Below are positions 31,255-52,200 of a DNA stretch of 64,000 bases, one piece after another; position 1 is the stretch's first letter; each line of letters begins with the position of its first letter. The notes under the pieces were generated by a model, which saw only the letters and a program-made list of their open reading frames with translations, ran no database searches and was not told where the DNA came from. This DNA comes from Solea solea (Eukaryota > Chordata > Actinopteri > Pleuronectiformes > Soleidae). The position numbers and the translations under genes are program-made. The DNA lies in assembly GCF_958295425.1 (NCBI RefSeq), contig NC_081145.1, positions 23,048,465 to 23,112,464 of the forward strand, read 5' to 3'.

Positions 31255-32129
31255 ATTTATACACACAGCAGGTACACACACTTCCCAGATACACACACTT
31301 ATACACAGCAGGTGCATAGACTGTATGCACTTTGTTCTCTGTTGTGAATAAATAGAGAAATCCTGCACTTTTAACTTTTCATATACTTTTGCAATTTATT
31401 GATTATCAAATAATCATTGTATCATGATGTTATTGGTATTGCGAGCCATGTATCGTGAGGTACCCTGTGATTCCCACTCCTGATTAATATGTATTAAATA
31501 TAGATTTAAATGATACATTTTAACATTACAATTCTGCAGTGGGAGATGTCTGTACGTGTCTGCACTATTCGTATTTATTATCCATATTGCATATATTCAT
31601 ATTTGTACCTTATTGTATTTTTACATTCTTGGTATAAACATATATATACACATATATAATTGAAAACAGATTTATTCTTCACTAAGTGGCCTCCAGTAAC
31701 TGCCTCCATTTTATAGTAAAATGACTTAGCTCCTTTGATAATAAAATGTATATTATGTGGCACCTTTTCCTTTCATGTAATGAAGATCCATCCAAAGTGA
31801 TTGGTGACTTACTGGGACTGATTATGTGCCTTTATGGACTGCCCTCTAGTGGCGTGTATGTATGCCTGTTTTCTACTCTTTTCTACATTTGATTGTAATA
31901 TATAATGTAATGTATATTAATGTAATGTAATATAATGTAATAAAAAAGGAAATAATAAGTTAAAAAAAGGGTTGTGAACAACAACAATAATAATAATAAT
32001 TTTAAAAATGTAATGACTTTTTACAACAGTATGCTTTACTGTTACATGATAGATATAATATAAACGCACTATTAGCTTTTGCTTTTGTTGTTAAATTAAG
32101 AAATATATGATCAGAGATTACGGCGAGAG

Positions 32130-32180
32130 GTCACGTGCGTCTATAAAAGCGAGTGAACAGCTGATTGTGACGTCACTCTC
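32130..32180 (+). promoter_or_regulatory. bet1l: bet1l promoter: E-box and CRE
   Basis: CACGTG lies at 32132-32137 (context GGTCACGTGCG, CLEAR/USF-like) and a consensus CRE TGACGTCA at 32168-32175, ten bases before the ATG. These fit a housekeeping, TATA-poor promoter. The CRE may lie at or just below the start site. Confidence 0.55.
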
Positions 32181-32184
32181 CAAC

Positions 32185-34045
32185 ATGGCGGACTGGAACA
32201 GAGGTAGTGTTTGTTGACACGTATCCATCTGTGGAAGTTTAACATACCGCAGCAGAAGCGGCAGCAAAGAGCGAATATTACAGACGAGGGTGTCATTAAG
32301 AAAAGACAGAAATGTTCGGTGGTGCGTTAGAAGTCCGGGTCTGGGGTTTAAACTGGTGTTTTCACTTAGCCAGCAGGCTAATAAGTAGCTAAGGAGTTTA
32401 GTTGCTAAGTACTTTTCTGTGTTCAACTGTAGCTGCTAGTCGAGCTGTTGAATTAATTTAGTAACTAGTAGGTGTGTATGGGTGGCAGATATCTATAATT
32501 TAATTATTCCTCGTCAGAATGAACATGTCAGTTATTCATGATATTTTTTCTTTTCAATAATCCACAACACAATGTGAATTATGGGTAGCTAGTGCTAAAT
32601 TAGGACTATTACTAATTCCATTATGCGCTATGTAGTCAAATTCATACTAGCCATAATCCTAGTTCAATGCCCCAGGAAATTCAATTGGTTAAAAATGTTT
32701 ACAATTATGAAAAGTCATAATTTAGTTTCCCCATATTCACATATTGTGTATATCTACAGTTGACTTACAGATATTTGTAGTTAGATAGTTGTAGTGTACT
32801 TTTCTTACTAAATGAATCGTCAACTACTTTGATGATCTATTAATCGGTTTGAGTGTTGTTCTTTTTCAATAATTAAAACAAGCTTTGTGATTTTTCAGCT
32901 TCTTAAATGTGAGTATTTTCTTTGCTCCATATAACAAGGAAATCATTAAAACTATAATTTTGTTTTGTGTACAAAACAAGACATTTGAAAACATAATTTC
33001 CCGCTTTGGGAAACAATCATTTTTCAACATTTCTCAAGTACTTGATCAATCGAGAAAACTAATTAATTATCAAAATAATCGTTAAGTTACAGCCCTACAT
33101 TGTATACATGAATGGACCAAGTGATGTCATTTGTCTAAGGAAGAATGAAGTTGTGGTTTACTGAAATCCACCGTTCATTCGTTTGTTTGTGTGACCTATA
33201 GGTCATGACTCTGTGGATGATATGCTCGATGCTGAAAACAAGCGACTGGCTGAAAATCTGGCCACCAAAGTCTCCAGACTGAAATCTGTGAGTTAATCGT
33301 TCCTTTTCTAAAAACAGTAAATGTAGTGTTGAGTGTGAAACCTTACATTTCCATATGATCACTTGCCGTTTCTTTGTGTCTGACAGCTGGCGTATGACAT
33401 CGACAGGGAAGCTGATGATCAGAATGACTATCTGGACAACATGGTGAGTCCTTTTCATCAATGAAGACATTTTCTTATTGTTTCCTGAGGGGGAAAAATA
33501 CACTGTAAAAGCATTGTGGGAAATATATTGTTGGAGCAACTACAAAAGTTAAACCGCTTTGGTGCAGCTCTTGACAAAAGTTACCATCTATGAAAGAGAT
33601 GTACAAAAGTACTATGTCCCTTTTTTATTTCTAGCTTTTGTTGTTGTTTTTATATCTTTGATATAACTCTGCCTTTTTTGTTAATTATATTATATTATAT
33701 TATAACTGTTAATTATATTATATTGCATATATAAATTAATAGTTTCTGCCCAAATCCATGTGAGTGTTCTAGATGTGTAAATGAGAATGGGAATTCTAGC
33801 TTTAATGGAGGACATCGGTCCCTTCATTATGTGAAATCTATCACCTCTGTCCTCTTCCCGCTCTTTTTCCCTCTCAGGACTCAAACTTCCTGAGTGCGAC
33901 AGGCCTGCTGAGCGGCAGCGTGAAGCGTTTCTCCACCATGGTCCGATCCAGCAGAGACAATCGCCGCATCCTTTGCTACGTCTCTATGGGCCTGGTGGTG
34001 GTTTTCTTCGTGCTCTACTACCTGATTTCAAGGATTCAGCGCTGA
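32185..34045 (+). CDS. bet1l: BET1-like Golgi SNARE (GS15)
   Basis: BET1L is a Qc-SNARE of intra-Golgi and endosome-to-Golgi vesicle fusion, working with syntaxin-5, GOSR1 and YKT6. Exons: 32185-32203, 33202-33287, 33387-33443, 33878-34045, all GT-AG and in phase; 109 aa (human 111). The protein starts MADWNRGHDSVDDMLDAEN. The SNARE heptads run from about residue 10 to 75 and include DREADDQNDYLDNMDSNF; Gln47 in DDQN is the likely ionic zero-layer residue. A single C-terminal membrane anchor, ILCYVSMGLVVVFFVLYYLI, precedes a short RIQR tail, as in tail-anchored SNAREs. ATG 32185 is the first in the exon and has a good AACATGG context. Nothing is missing. BET1 itself is the alternative, but the N-terminus and tail favour BET1L, as does the DEAF1-DRD4 neighbourhood. 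Confidence 0.95.
32818..33098. repeat. Interspersed repeat (AATAATCG...TTACAGCCCTA family)
   Basis: A near full-length copy of the family at 7285-7568 in the same orientation. Shared blocks include ACAAAACAAGACATTTGA and CAGCTTCTTAAATGTGA. It lies in bet1l intron 1. Confidence 0.65.
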
Positions 34046-34396
34046 TGTGACCACCAGCTCAGACTCTGGAATCCCCTGTGATTTTCCTACAACAGACAGA
34101 ACTTTTTTTGCTGTGAGAAAGTGAGGGGGCAACTTGCAGAAACCATTTTTGATGAATTGTTGAACTGACTCTCAAGGCAGTCACATGAACAATATTTGAG
34201 TATTTAAAAAAAACAAAGAGAAGGATGTGTCTTGTGGACTGAAGGATTTTGTGCTTGACACTTGTGCTTGCCATCCAGGAAGTCCTAATATGGGCAAAGA
34301 GAGGGTGGAGCCTGAATGCAGATACCTAAATAGAGCATGATATGTAGATAAACCTGTCCTGGCCAGTGTATGTTGATTATAAAGTAGCTATTTATA

Positions 34397-34399
<3 letters not shown>

Positions 34400-34455
<56 letters not shown>
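34400..34455. repeat. (TA)n microsatellite in bet1l 3' UTR
   Basis: About 26 uninterrupted TA dinucleotides, self-complementary, in the presumed bet1l 3' UTR. Confidence 0.9.
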
Positions 34456-34456
<1 letters not shown>

Positions 34457-34967
34457 ATAACATCTAAATAATATGACTGTTTCACAATGACAATACATTT
34501 TAATTTTGGTAATGAGAAGGCCACAGAAAGGTCAACAAACATTGGTATTTTTTTACGGTGTGATTTAAAGGTCAAACTGGTTTGACGTTGGCACATTGTT
34601 TTATTGTTTCCCCTAAATTATGTTGCAGATTTGTTTTAAGGATGTTTGTCACAGTAAAAAGGTAGCACTGTCTGCTTATCTGTTTGTAGTGTGGGACTGG
34701 GACAAAGTAGACAATGGTTTGGCACGTGGCAGCAGTTGATAAGGGGGGCAGTGTGAAACAATCAGACATGTTAAGTGGTTGGGGTCTATCCTGCTCATGG
34801 GTCACAGGGGCATTTATTTTTAATAATATGTATTAATATATATTTTACTCATTGATTTTTTGACAAAGACAGAGGGAAATTTAAAAGGATCAATAGAAAA
34901 GCATAACATTCCTGATACTGATCAGCCCTAACACACTTTTATTATTATCATCATCATTACATAATGT

Positions 34968-34973
34968 AATAAA
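34968..34973 (+). terminator. bet1l: Possible bet1l polyadenylation signal
   Basis: AATAAA about 920 nt past the stop codon. It is the clearest such signal before deaf1, but this was not verified. Confidence 0.35.
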
Positions 34974-35249
34974 GGGTTTATTTTTGTGGAACTTCTTTGA
35001 GATAATTGCTTATTTTTTAAAACCATTATTATTGTTGGCTTTATGTGAGTGTGTGTATCTGGTAAATATTTTATTTTGGTAACTAAGAATTAATTTGAAA
35101 AATACATTACAGAACAGGATTTCTGGAGTTTTTTTGCTATCTATGAGACTTTATCCTGTATGATTTAAAATAACATGCATAAAATTGATTTGTGATCAAT
35201 CATATTTACACAAAATGGTTGGTTTACCACTCTTGCCTTTGCAGCAAGA

Positions 35250-35480
35250 ATGCCTGGTTGGAATGAGGGCCTTTCTGCATGGAGTTTGCATGTTCTCCCT
35301 CTCTGTGGGTTTTCTCCAGGTTCTCATGCAGATTTTGGGATTAGGTAATCTGGACACTATATTTACTGTGGGTGTGAATGTGAGTGTGAATGATTTGTTT
35401 GTCCCTGAGATGGACTGGTGACCTATCCAGGGTGTACCCCACCTTTTGCCCTATGTCAGCTGGGATTTGCACCAGCAACA
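35250..35480 (+). mobile_element. tRNA-derived SINE-type teleost repeat
   Basis: GCATGGAGTTTGCATGTTCT, GGGTTTTCTCCAGGTTCTC, GTGTGAATGTGAGTGTGAAT and CCAGGGTGTACCCCACC in order are the body of a ubiquitous fish SINE-like repeat. Other copies lie at 52778-53020, 53190-53402 (reversed) and 56993-57095. Confidence 0.65.
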
Positions 35481-35639
35481 GGAGAAGGAGAAGAGGGATT
35501 GTTTACCTTTTAAAAATACTAGTCACAGAAATGGCAGTAAAAGTTGCTACAAACATTATATTTTACAGAGATGTGTTATGTACTGTGAATTAAGTTGTAA
35601 TGATTTGGCGTCTTTCAATAGTGGGTCCTAAAAAGTTTG

Positions 35640-36000
35640 GGAGACGTTCCGAACTTCCTATTTCCATGATCCTTGTGTTCTTTACTCTATGAGAGCGTGC
35701 TTGTATAGCATTGGCCACTGTGTGTCGCTTCGTGTTTTTTCGGCAGTTTTCGGTGCATCGTTTACTTCATGAAACAACATACCCTCGGCTCGCCTTCCTC
35801 TCTCCGCTTGAGCGCTCGTGATTCCTTCACACGCTGGGATATTTTCTGGTGACATACCATCGATTTCAGCGACCACAAACCATTCCAGTACTTCCCAGTG
35901 CAGGCGCTGGTTCGTGGCGGACTCGGCTGCGCTCGGACCCGCGCTCTGCCTATTGTGTGCTCCTCGGCCTCGCTCGGCTCTTGTCGTTCCGTGGAAGGGA
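35640..36000 (+). promoter_or_regulatory. deaf1: deaf1 promoter and 5' UTR, with TTCG cluster
   Basis: A GC-rich segment leads into the deaf1 ATG. TTCG occurs at 35729, 35739 and 35749, exactly 10 bp apart, and TTCCG at 35647-35651 and near 35987. DEAF1-family SAND domains bind TTCG-type half sites, and mammalian DEAF1 represses its own gene, so autoregulation is plausible. No TATA box was seen. Confidence 0.5.
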
Positions 36001-44189
<8,189 letters not shown>

Positions 44190-44729
44190 TGACGTCGTCA
44201 GACACGAAGGAATTTCGATGTCGATGATCTCCTCAGAGAAGTTTTCTCTTTCGACACAGTTGGATGTAGGAGGAGCTGCAGCTCATCTCTAAACCTCACT
44301 CACTGAACTCTATGTGACAAAGAAATGTAATAATTCAGAGATATTTTATATTTTTATTCCTTATGTTGTCGTCGGTGGTTCTTATGTCGCTGTTAAAACA
44401 GTATTTTGCTGCCATATTGAAGCTGCGTTTGACAGTTGATGGCTGAGTTGTTTTTGGATCGTATGACGAGCTGGACACGTGCACTTGTTTCATATGTGAC
44501 GAATGACAGTGTCGCTCAACTGATTTTGTCACAAGTTTTATTTAAAGTTTATTGTCCCAGTCTCTTTTAGACTCTTTGCTGTTTTTAGGTTTCTCAGAGT
44601 CTTTCATGATGGGACAGAGTCAGTTATGAGGCTGTAAACAGAGACTAGAGGAGCTGCAGAAGTGTCACTCTCAGAGTTACATTCTGCTAAAAGATTATTT
44701 TGAAAGGATATTTTGGAAAGTTCAAACCC

Positions 44730-44735
44730 ATTAAA
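44730..44735 (+). terminator. deaf1: Possible deaf1 polyadenylation signal
   Basis: ATTAAA followed by a genomic run of about 18 A, 540 nt past the stop. The A run makes this ambiguous. Confidence 0.25.
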
Positions 44736-44739
44736 AAAA

Positions 44740-47700
44740 AAAAAAAAAAATCATAATGAATGCGATCCAGTTTTTGTTTAGACATGAACATCCTAAATGT
44801 AAGCCTGTTTTTCTGTGTAGTCATGAAATTACACAAAAACCAAAAGCATTGCAGCATAAAGTCAGTATTTATTTTATAGGTTTATACTGTGTGGATAAAA
44901 GCATCTGCTAAATGACATGTAATGAAATCTAATGCACATAAACTGGAGACCAATGACTCCTAAAATGTGAGTTGTGGCTCCCTGGTGGACAGTGACTGTA
45001 CTGCAAGTGTAGTTCCACCCTAACCACACCGAACCATTTTACTCTGCTAATGATGATTTTGGTTCTATTCCTAATGGAAATGCCAAAAAAATGACGTACC
45101 ATACTGAATCAAACCGAACTGTTCCACTTGGTGGAAACATGACTTAGCGTTCCCCTCCTCGCCTGAGGCGGCGCTGCATCAAGAATTATTGAGGGACAAA
45201 ACAAGACAAACAATGAACAGGAAAACTCAGTCTTCTGCTGGTTAATGCAGAGCAACTTTTGTTTCCTGCACATAAGAGCAAAACATGGAGCTGCATCATT
45301 TTATTTGAACGTACGACACATATACGCTGCAACAATGGGCTCAGCCATTTCTCCCATTTATCGTTCTACACACGTGCATGTTTTGGTTGGTTTACCCACA
45401 ACGCCCTGCATTGTATTCTGCTTCCTGGATTTAGTTCACTTGAAGCGAACTGAGACATATGCACATTCACACTGAACAAGCAAACGAACTAGGGCTGGAG
45501 AGAGCTGGTGAGAATGCAGCCTTAAGAACATGGAGCTCTCGATCAGTATCAGCAAAAAAATTCTGCCTACTCTTCCTTTAATTAGGTATTATTGTGCGTT
45601 TATCAGAGGAGAAACTAAATTCTTACTCGACTCGATTTGTCTGTCAGACTTTTTTTCCCTCCCTCTCTTAAATTGCTGACAGTCAGCACCCAGGTGATCA
45701 GTCAGGGACACTCCTGATGAATCACTTCAGACACGATGACATTTGATTCTGCTGTGTCTCAGTCTCAGCGGCACTCAGACGTCTGCTGCTGCTCACTCTC
45801 AGCAGACTGCTGCTGCTGCCCCCCCCCACACACACACACACCCTCATCGCTTCCAGCCAGGTCACCTGAGCAGGAAACCTGCTGGGAAACCTCTAAAGCT
45901 TCTCATCATCAAAACTTAAACGACTTTTACAAGGACTTTGACCTTGAGCGCTCCAGAATCTGGCTGTAAATAGTCCTGAGCAGCACTGTCTCAAAAACAG
46001 GATTCTGTTTGAACAGGCAAACAGAGAAACTAGTTTAAAAAAAAAACCAGAATGAAAGTTCAGATCAGGTAAACTACACACACACACATACACAACTGTG
46101 AAGGCTGGAGGACATGGACAGTCTGACAGAGGTTAAGTGACTGTGGACGGATATATAGGCAACTAATGAGGAGATGAGCTGCAGGTGAGAAGCAGGGGAG
46201 CAGAACGCCAGGTGCAGGTAATGAGTTGATTGCATGGAGGACAGGCTCTGAAATAATGTGGAGAGTTGGTGAAAGGGCATGAAAGAAAGAAACAACAACA
46301 AACAGAGTTTACACGTGAAACACACGCTCTTCCACCTCTGCTTCAGTTTCATACGTGACATGTGAGCGTCAGCGTTTATTATTAGATCAGGTTTTCAAAG
46401 CTGCCCTTCCTTTCTCCTTTGTCTACCCCAAACAATCGCCTGTAATCTTAATAACTACAAATATTCTGAACATTATTATTGAGGTTTTTACTGAAAATGA
46501 AATGATTGAAGCTGTACAGGGGGTAAATTTGACACTTTCAAACAACTGTAATTACTAAAGTACAGGCTTATATTTCCCACATTCACTGAGACTATCATTG
46601 CCATAACAAAAACCTGCATAAAGAAGCACGAAAGGCAAAGTATGTAACCTTTGAATGCACAAAAGGGGGTGTTTCAAGGGCAGGGTCTAAAGGAAAAAAG
46701 GGAACTGGGGACCCAACATTAAATCAAACACTCATTTGGTGTAAATCCATTAGACTGTTTTTATGCACATTTTTGAATTGCACATAAAAACTCACCAGAA
46801 TGGAAAACACAGAAGGCTGATGAAATGACATGAATTTATATTAAAAACTTTGCTCCCACTGCCATGTTTCGCTGTGTTGGAAAACTAGCACAAAGCAAAT
46901 ATTACTGCAATAAATGAATTGAAGCAGCAACAACACATACTGTATAAATACTGTAGTTTCATCAAGTTGAGCCTCGATGACTTTTGTGCCACCTACTGAT
47001 AATCTCACGGGAATTAACTCCCCAGTATTCTCTGCACAGCATTTGATGGAAACACAGCAGAAAACTGTTGAACATTCAAGAAAAATTCATAAATTCTAAA
47101 TTTTTAGTGGAATCTTAGCTATTGTTGGCTGCAGCTGATCTCTCAGCTCGGAGAACAAAACTAAATCGTGCTACAGCATCCAAGACTGCAAATAACAGTC
47201 TGTTACACACTGTGAAACACTCTTACTGAGCCACTGACTGAGTGTACTGTTAAACTGAGTCATAGCTGTTTCACCACAGTGTTACGACACATTCTAACCC
47301 AGTTTAATCCCAGATTTAAACAGGTTTTTGAACCGGAGGGAACGCGTTTCATCTGCATTCACTCCTAGTTCAAATGAATCTGTAATGCATGTAAGTTTTT
47401 ATTGGTTCAGCTCTGATCTGCATTAGTGGGTACGTAAGACCTGAGCAATAACTTAATTTTTGTTTCTGTGGTGGTGTTAGGCTCAAAAATCCCATGTAAT
47501 CCCATGTAATCCTGTGCTAACTGTAGTGTAACAGAGGCATTAGTTACATGCTAAGGCCTACCATTCAACATCATCCTATACCTGTCACGCTTTGCCTGAG
47601 ATTTATTTTTTATTTGAATGTAATTTATAGCACTTTTAATCCAATATTAATTCCTAAATATGTGAGTCACGTGCTTTAATCACACAGATTGTAAAAAAAT

Positions 47701-49000
47701 AAGTCATTTTTAAAAGCTTATATTGACATAAATGATGATTTGCACAATGTGCGATACAATTTTAATATCTCTTTCACAGCTATCGGGGTAACTAATCATT
47801 TTAAAAGTGTAATATTCATGTTGAATGTACAATTAAGTAGGGTCATTTGTTATGGGCCGTAAAATATAATCACATGACAAGGGTTTTCGATGCCAAGCGC
47901 AATCTACGAGGCAAATGATGACAAATCTCCGCTGTGATGTATTATCTTTGCTTAAAATGACACATTTGATGGATTAGAAGACATATGATCTCAAATTTGT
48001 GCTCCTGTGCGTCGATGCATATTTCATTTCACGTTCAGCGACACAGACCTTTTCAGCTGTGAAGCTTATTTCAGATTATTCAGGAACTCAAGCTAAGCAC
48101 TATAGTTGTGATGAAAACGAGCCGATACATCCATCGTATTAAGAGCGGGTTTGTTTGTTTGTTTGTTTTTTTGTAACTCCTTAGTTTTTTTTTAGTTTGA
48201 GTTTTTTGTAAGCAAGTGGTTATTACAATAATTTCACTCGTGCTGTTGCAGGAAGCCGTAGACTCAGCAGCGTCTTCGTCTCTAGAGAAGAAAGAGTTGG
48301 AACAACGCCTGTGCATAAATTGGCATTTTTTGGCTGGTTTTTGCACATTGAATAAAATGTTATTGTAAATATGTTTTTAACACGCAAAATCTGGAGTTCG
48401 TGTACAGTTGCAGTGTTTGTTTTTTTCTAAATTCACTCTTTAAACATGCAGATACTGAAAGTTATGCAGGAAAAATGGGCAAAAACACTTAACTCACAGC
48501 ACATTTTCTGTCCCTTTTATGGTCTTGACGGACATTTTAAAAGTTTGTCTCATATGAACCAAAACCAATGATGTATGAAATGAATTTAAAGACGAAAACT
48601 AAGCACATTTTCAACTACAATTTCAGTTACTTTTATGAACACACAATTCAGTTTCAGTTAGTTATCGTTAACTCTAATAACCTTGTTGCCAGAGTGGAGA
48701 GGCGGGGCGTGGCAGGGCGTGGCTGATGCGCGGGAAGAAGCTGGCGTGGTCGTGGGCCCCAAGGTCTGGACCGGTATTGGGATGACGGGGATCCACAGTT
48801 CACCAGAGGGTTCACACTGAAGCAGACGCAGAGGAAAAGGAAACTAGTTCAAAGAACAAGATGGTCTCCTCAGTGTGACCATCTGAATAGATGAGCTGAT
48901 TAGCAGCAGGTGTGTTTAATCATCCAATCACCGTCCCAGTGACCACATACACACACACAGAGAGAAAGACACTCTGATCACACACACACACATGTGAACA
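44740..49000. other. deaf1-drd4 intergenic spacer
   Basis: No coding gene was recognised. It contains repeat fragments (44980-45180, 46990-47060, 47280-47400), poly-C/CA tracts near 45820-45840, and simple T-rich sequence at 48150-48200. The part 47690-48060 is AT-rich, unlike any repeat family noted in this window, and could hold a conserved regulatory element, but conservation cannot be judged here. Confidence 0.4.
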
Positions 49001-49007
49001 TGACACT

Positions 49008-49013
49008 TTTATT
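49008..49013 (-). terminator. drd4: Probable drd4 polyadenylation signal
   Basis: AATAAA on minus, about 235 nt past the drd4 stop codon, giving a compact 3' UTR. Confidence 0.5.
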
Positions 49014-49247
49014 CTGAAAACATGGATTTCTTGCATATAAAATCAGTCCATCAGTTACACGACGCAGGCGTGCCGTTGTTCCTCAAGCTGAAAGCTTCTT
49101 CTCGGGGAAACGTTAAACTCGACCAAACACTGCTGTCATCACAAGTAGAAAAATAACCTCATAAAGGAGGAAACCATGGCAACATACAGTACAGGAGGCT
49201 AGAGACACTAAATCACAGCTGTTGTTCCATGTAGCAGCGGTGCAGTT

Positions 49248-52200
49248 CTATGAGCAGCAGCGGTGCAGGAACTTCTTGAAGAAGTTCCTGAACTCCGTGT
49301 TGAAGATGGTGTAGATGACGGGATTGAGAGCGCTGTTGACGTAGCCGAGCCAGGTCACCACGCTCATCAGAGCCGGCGGCACGTCACAGTCCGGACATCG
49401 AGCTCGCATCGTGTGGAGGACAAAGAAGGGAGTCCAGCAGAACAGGAAGGCACCTGCGGGGAAAGAGAAAAAGACAATGAGACAATCAACAAGAGCCTCA
49501 CTTTGATTTCATCAACAATCAGTTTAGATTGAGAGCGTTTCATTTCCATCAGAAGTCTGAGCTGAGGCAATTAACCACACGAGATAAGGGAGAGTATTCA
49601 CACTGTTAGAAGCTGAGCTGCCATGGCAGAGGTTACGTGTCCTCCGAGTGCTTTCTCTAGGTCCATGGTTCTCATGGATTACTTGGCAGTGGAATGTAAA
49701 ACTCGTAAATAGCCAGACGTCGATGAAAACGGCATTTTCAATATTTACGTATGTCCGCCGCGACTTTTGACATCTTGCACTGCGGGATAGCCCATGAAGT
49801 GAGCACCTGAAGGTTGCTTCTTCATACTTTTCCGAACGGATTGGACTATTGACTCTATACTGCCCCCACGATTTCCATGGTATTGCTCCGTTTCGTCCGA
49901 AAGACTATTACTAGATTATAATTTATCCAGCCTATTTTACCGTCGGTGATAATGGTGTTACTTTAAGAGCTCAATAGCTTCTCCGGTGGTTCTTGGTATA
50001 AACACTTCGAGAACCACTGCCCTCACTTTGTACTCTTAGGCCACAGCCTAAGAGGGTTTCATGAGCACATTGAGAGTCATGTCTGACCAACCCTTATGCA
50101 ATAATTGGATTTCAGATTAAGGAGCTACAGGATTACACTGCTCACTGTTAGCACTAACCCCGGCAGCTATTAATAGGTTAACCTTTTCTACAGTAACTTT
50201 GTGCGTCCGTGCCTCTGAACTGACATCAGAGGTGGAGGAGAAGCATCCGGGTACTGATTCATGTCGGCGTCTGCGTGAATGGATGAATTCACACAGGCAT
50301 TATCCACTGACAAAGAAGCTGATTCAAATGTTTCTGAAGTTTGAATTCACGTCTGAGCAGCTGTAGTAATTATAGGCTATTACACAAACGTCACATTAAA
50401 CATGATGAACAAGTGAACTGTGCGATGATGAACACATATTGGCTCATTGCCTAAATGTCTGTGGGGACAGAAAGGACCGGGCTTTTAACTGCAAGCCTCA
50501 GTGGTTTTTTTCCACATTGTTCTGCTTATTTGTGCTTCTCTGAGGCTGTGGGGCTGACATCGTACAACTTTAATGCAACGTCTGTGAGTTTCAGTCGGTT
50601 AGCGATCAGCAGTCTCACAGTGATATTGCACTTTCGACCCTTCAATCCTCAGACCAGCTCTTCAGGCCATGTTCAAATAAGCATCCGCATTGTTTCAAGT
50701 CGGATTCATTACACATCAGATTTGTTGTTTCACATTCATAACAACAAGAGTCTTGTATCTGAACGTCACTCTCCTCTCAAACACCTTTGTGCATGCATCA
50801 TCAACAAAAACAGAAAACATCATATTTGTCAGAACACTTGGAAGATGGAACTTTATTGATCCACCACAGGGGAAATTCAGAAACAGGAGCTATTGTAGTA
50901 AATGTGTGGGGGTGAGATTTGTTTGATTTTGCCGTGGTGCAGGTCAAAGACGTCAGGCCTATAAAGCCGGGAGAAACCGTAGACACAAGGAACTTTGTAC
51001 CCAATTTTTAATGTTTGAATCCAGCACAGACTAGAGCAAACGTTTTATACCAAGTACCACCTGAGAAAATATTGAGCTCTCAAATTCAAACTCTCACTCA
51101 CACCTACTTCTTCTTGCTGCAAAGGCAAGAGTGCTAACACTCCAATAACACACCCAGTAAAACAGTATTCCTGATTTACCACCAGAGGAAACCCCAGTTT
51201 GAGAACTATGGGATTACACGATCCAGTCATACTCAGGGAGGAGTTATTCCACAGATTTGGGATCTCACAGAAACTCGCGTGATTTAACGTGACTTCAGAA
51301 TATCAGCAGACATGGAGGCGGACTGTCGGCGTTGTCAGTTAATAGCCGTTGTGTGTGCGCGTGGAGGAAGTCATCAAGTTGGCTTGTACCTGTGCTATAA
51401 CAAAACAGTTTACCACTCAACTCGCTCTCATTGGGCTGTACATTTCAATGGTACGATTTGAAACAGAGAAGACTCTGATGCGTCTACACTACAGAATCAT
51501 TTGGCCAAATAATCGGTTCAAATCAGCCTAAAATCATAAGACACCCACGGTTGACAGAAGAGCCAGATTGGGACTGAAATCTGGCCAGTTATCCTCTAGG
51601 CATGACCCTTCTCATTCATGTCACATGGCCACGCATCAGACCTATATCTGATCTAGGACCACATAGTGAAGTGAACACAAATCTGATTTGTAAGTTAGAA
51701 TTGATGCTTCCATCGAGTGACATTAACAGAATAAAATCATGTAATCTGAATATACTTTTATACAGCCTTGTGTGGTGGAAGAGTGACTGAGAACTCACCC
51801 ACAACGACAGGAAGAACCTTCATGGCCTTCCTCTCCCGGCTGTTGATCTTGGCCCTCTTCCTCCGCTGAGGTTCAGGGTTGAACCTGATCTCTGTGAAGC
51901 TGACGGTCTGCACAGGTCCGTCCTTGTACTCCGACAAGTGGAAGGGCTGCTCCACAGACGGGAAGGTGGACGGTTCGTCCGGAGTGTCCGTCAGCTCCCG
52001 CTCTATGATGGGTGGCAGGGGGGGAGGCAGCGAGGCCAGTGGCGGCAGAGAAGCGGCGGCGGCCTCCTGCAGCTTGCGACAGGCCTGGATGCTGTTCCTC
52101 AGTTTGGCCTTGCGCGCCTCCTCCCAGTGCCGCAGGCCACGGAACATGCCGCAGTACAGCAGCAGCATGATGGGACAGGGGATGAAGAAGGAGCACACGG

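Larger units (their letters stand above)
34046..35640. other. bet1l 3' UTR and bet1l-deaf1 spacer
   Basis: It holds the bet1l 3' UTR, with a possible AATAAA at 34968-34973, a TA microsatellite at 34400-34455 and a SINE-like repeat at 35250-35480. No further coding exon was seen. Confidence 0.5.

Noticed and set aside
31054..31368. ORFs of about 100 codons on both strands
   Set aside because: They are translations of the (GA)n and (CA)n microsatellites.
35818..36000. In-frame upstream extension of the deaf1 first exon
   Set aside because: The frame is open upstream of 36001 but begins with GTG, with no in-frame ATG. The family start MxDxDSA fits ATG 36001.
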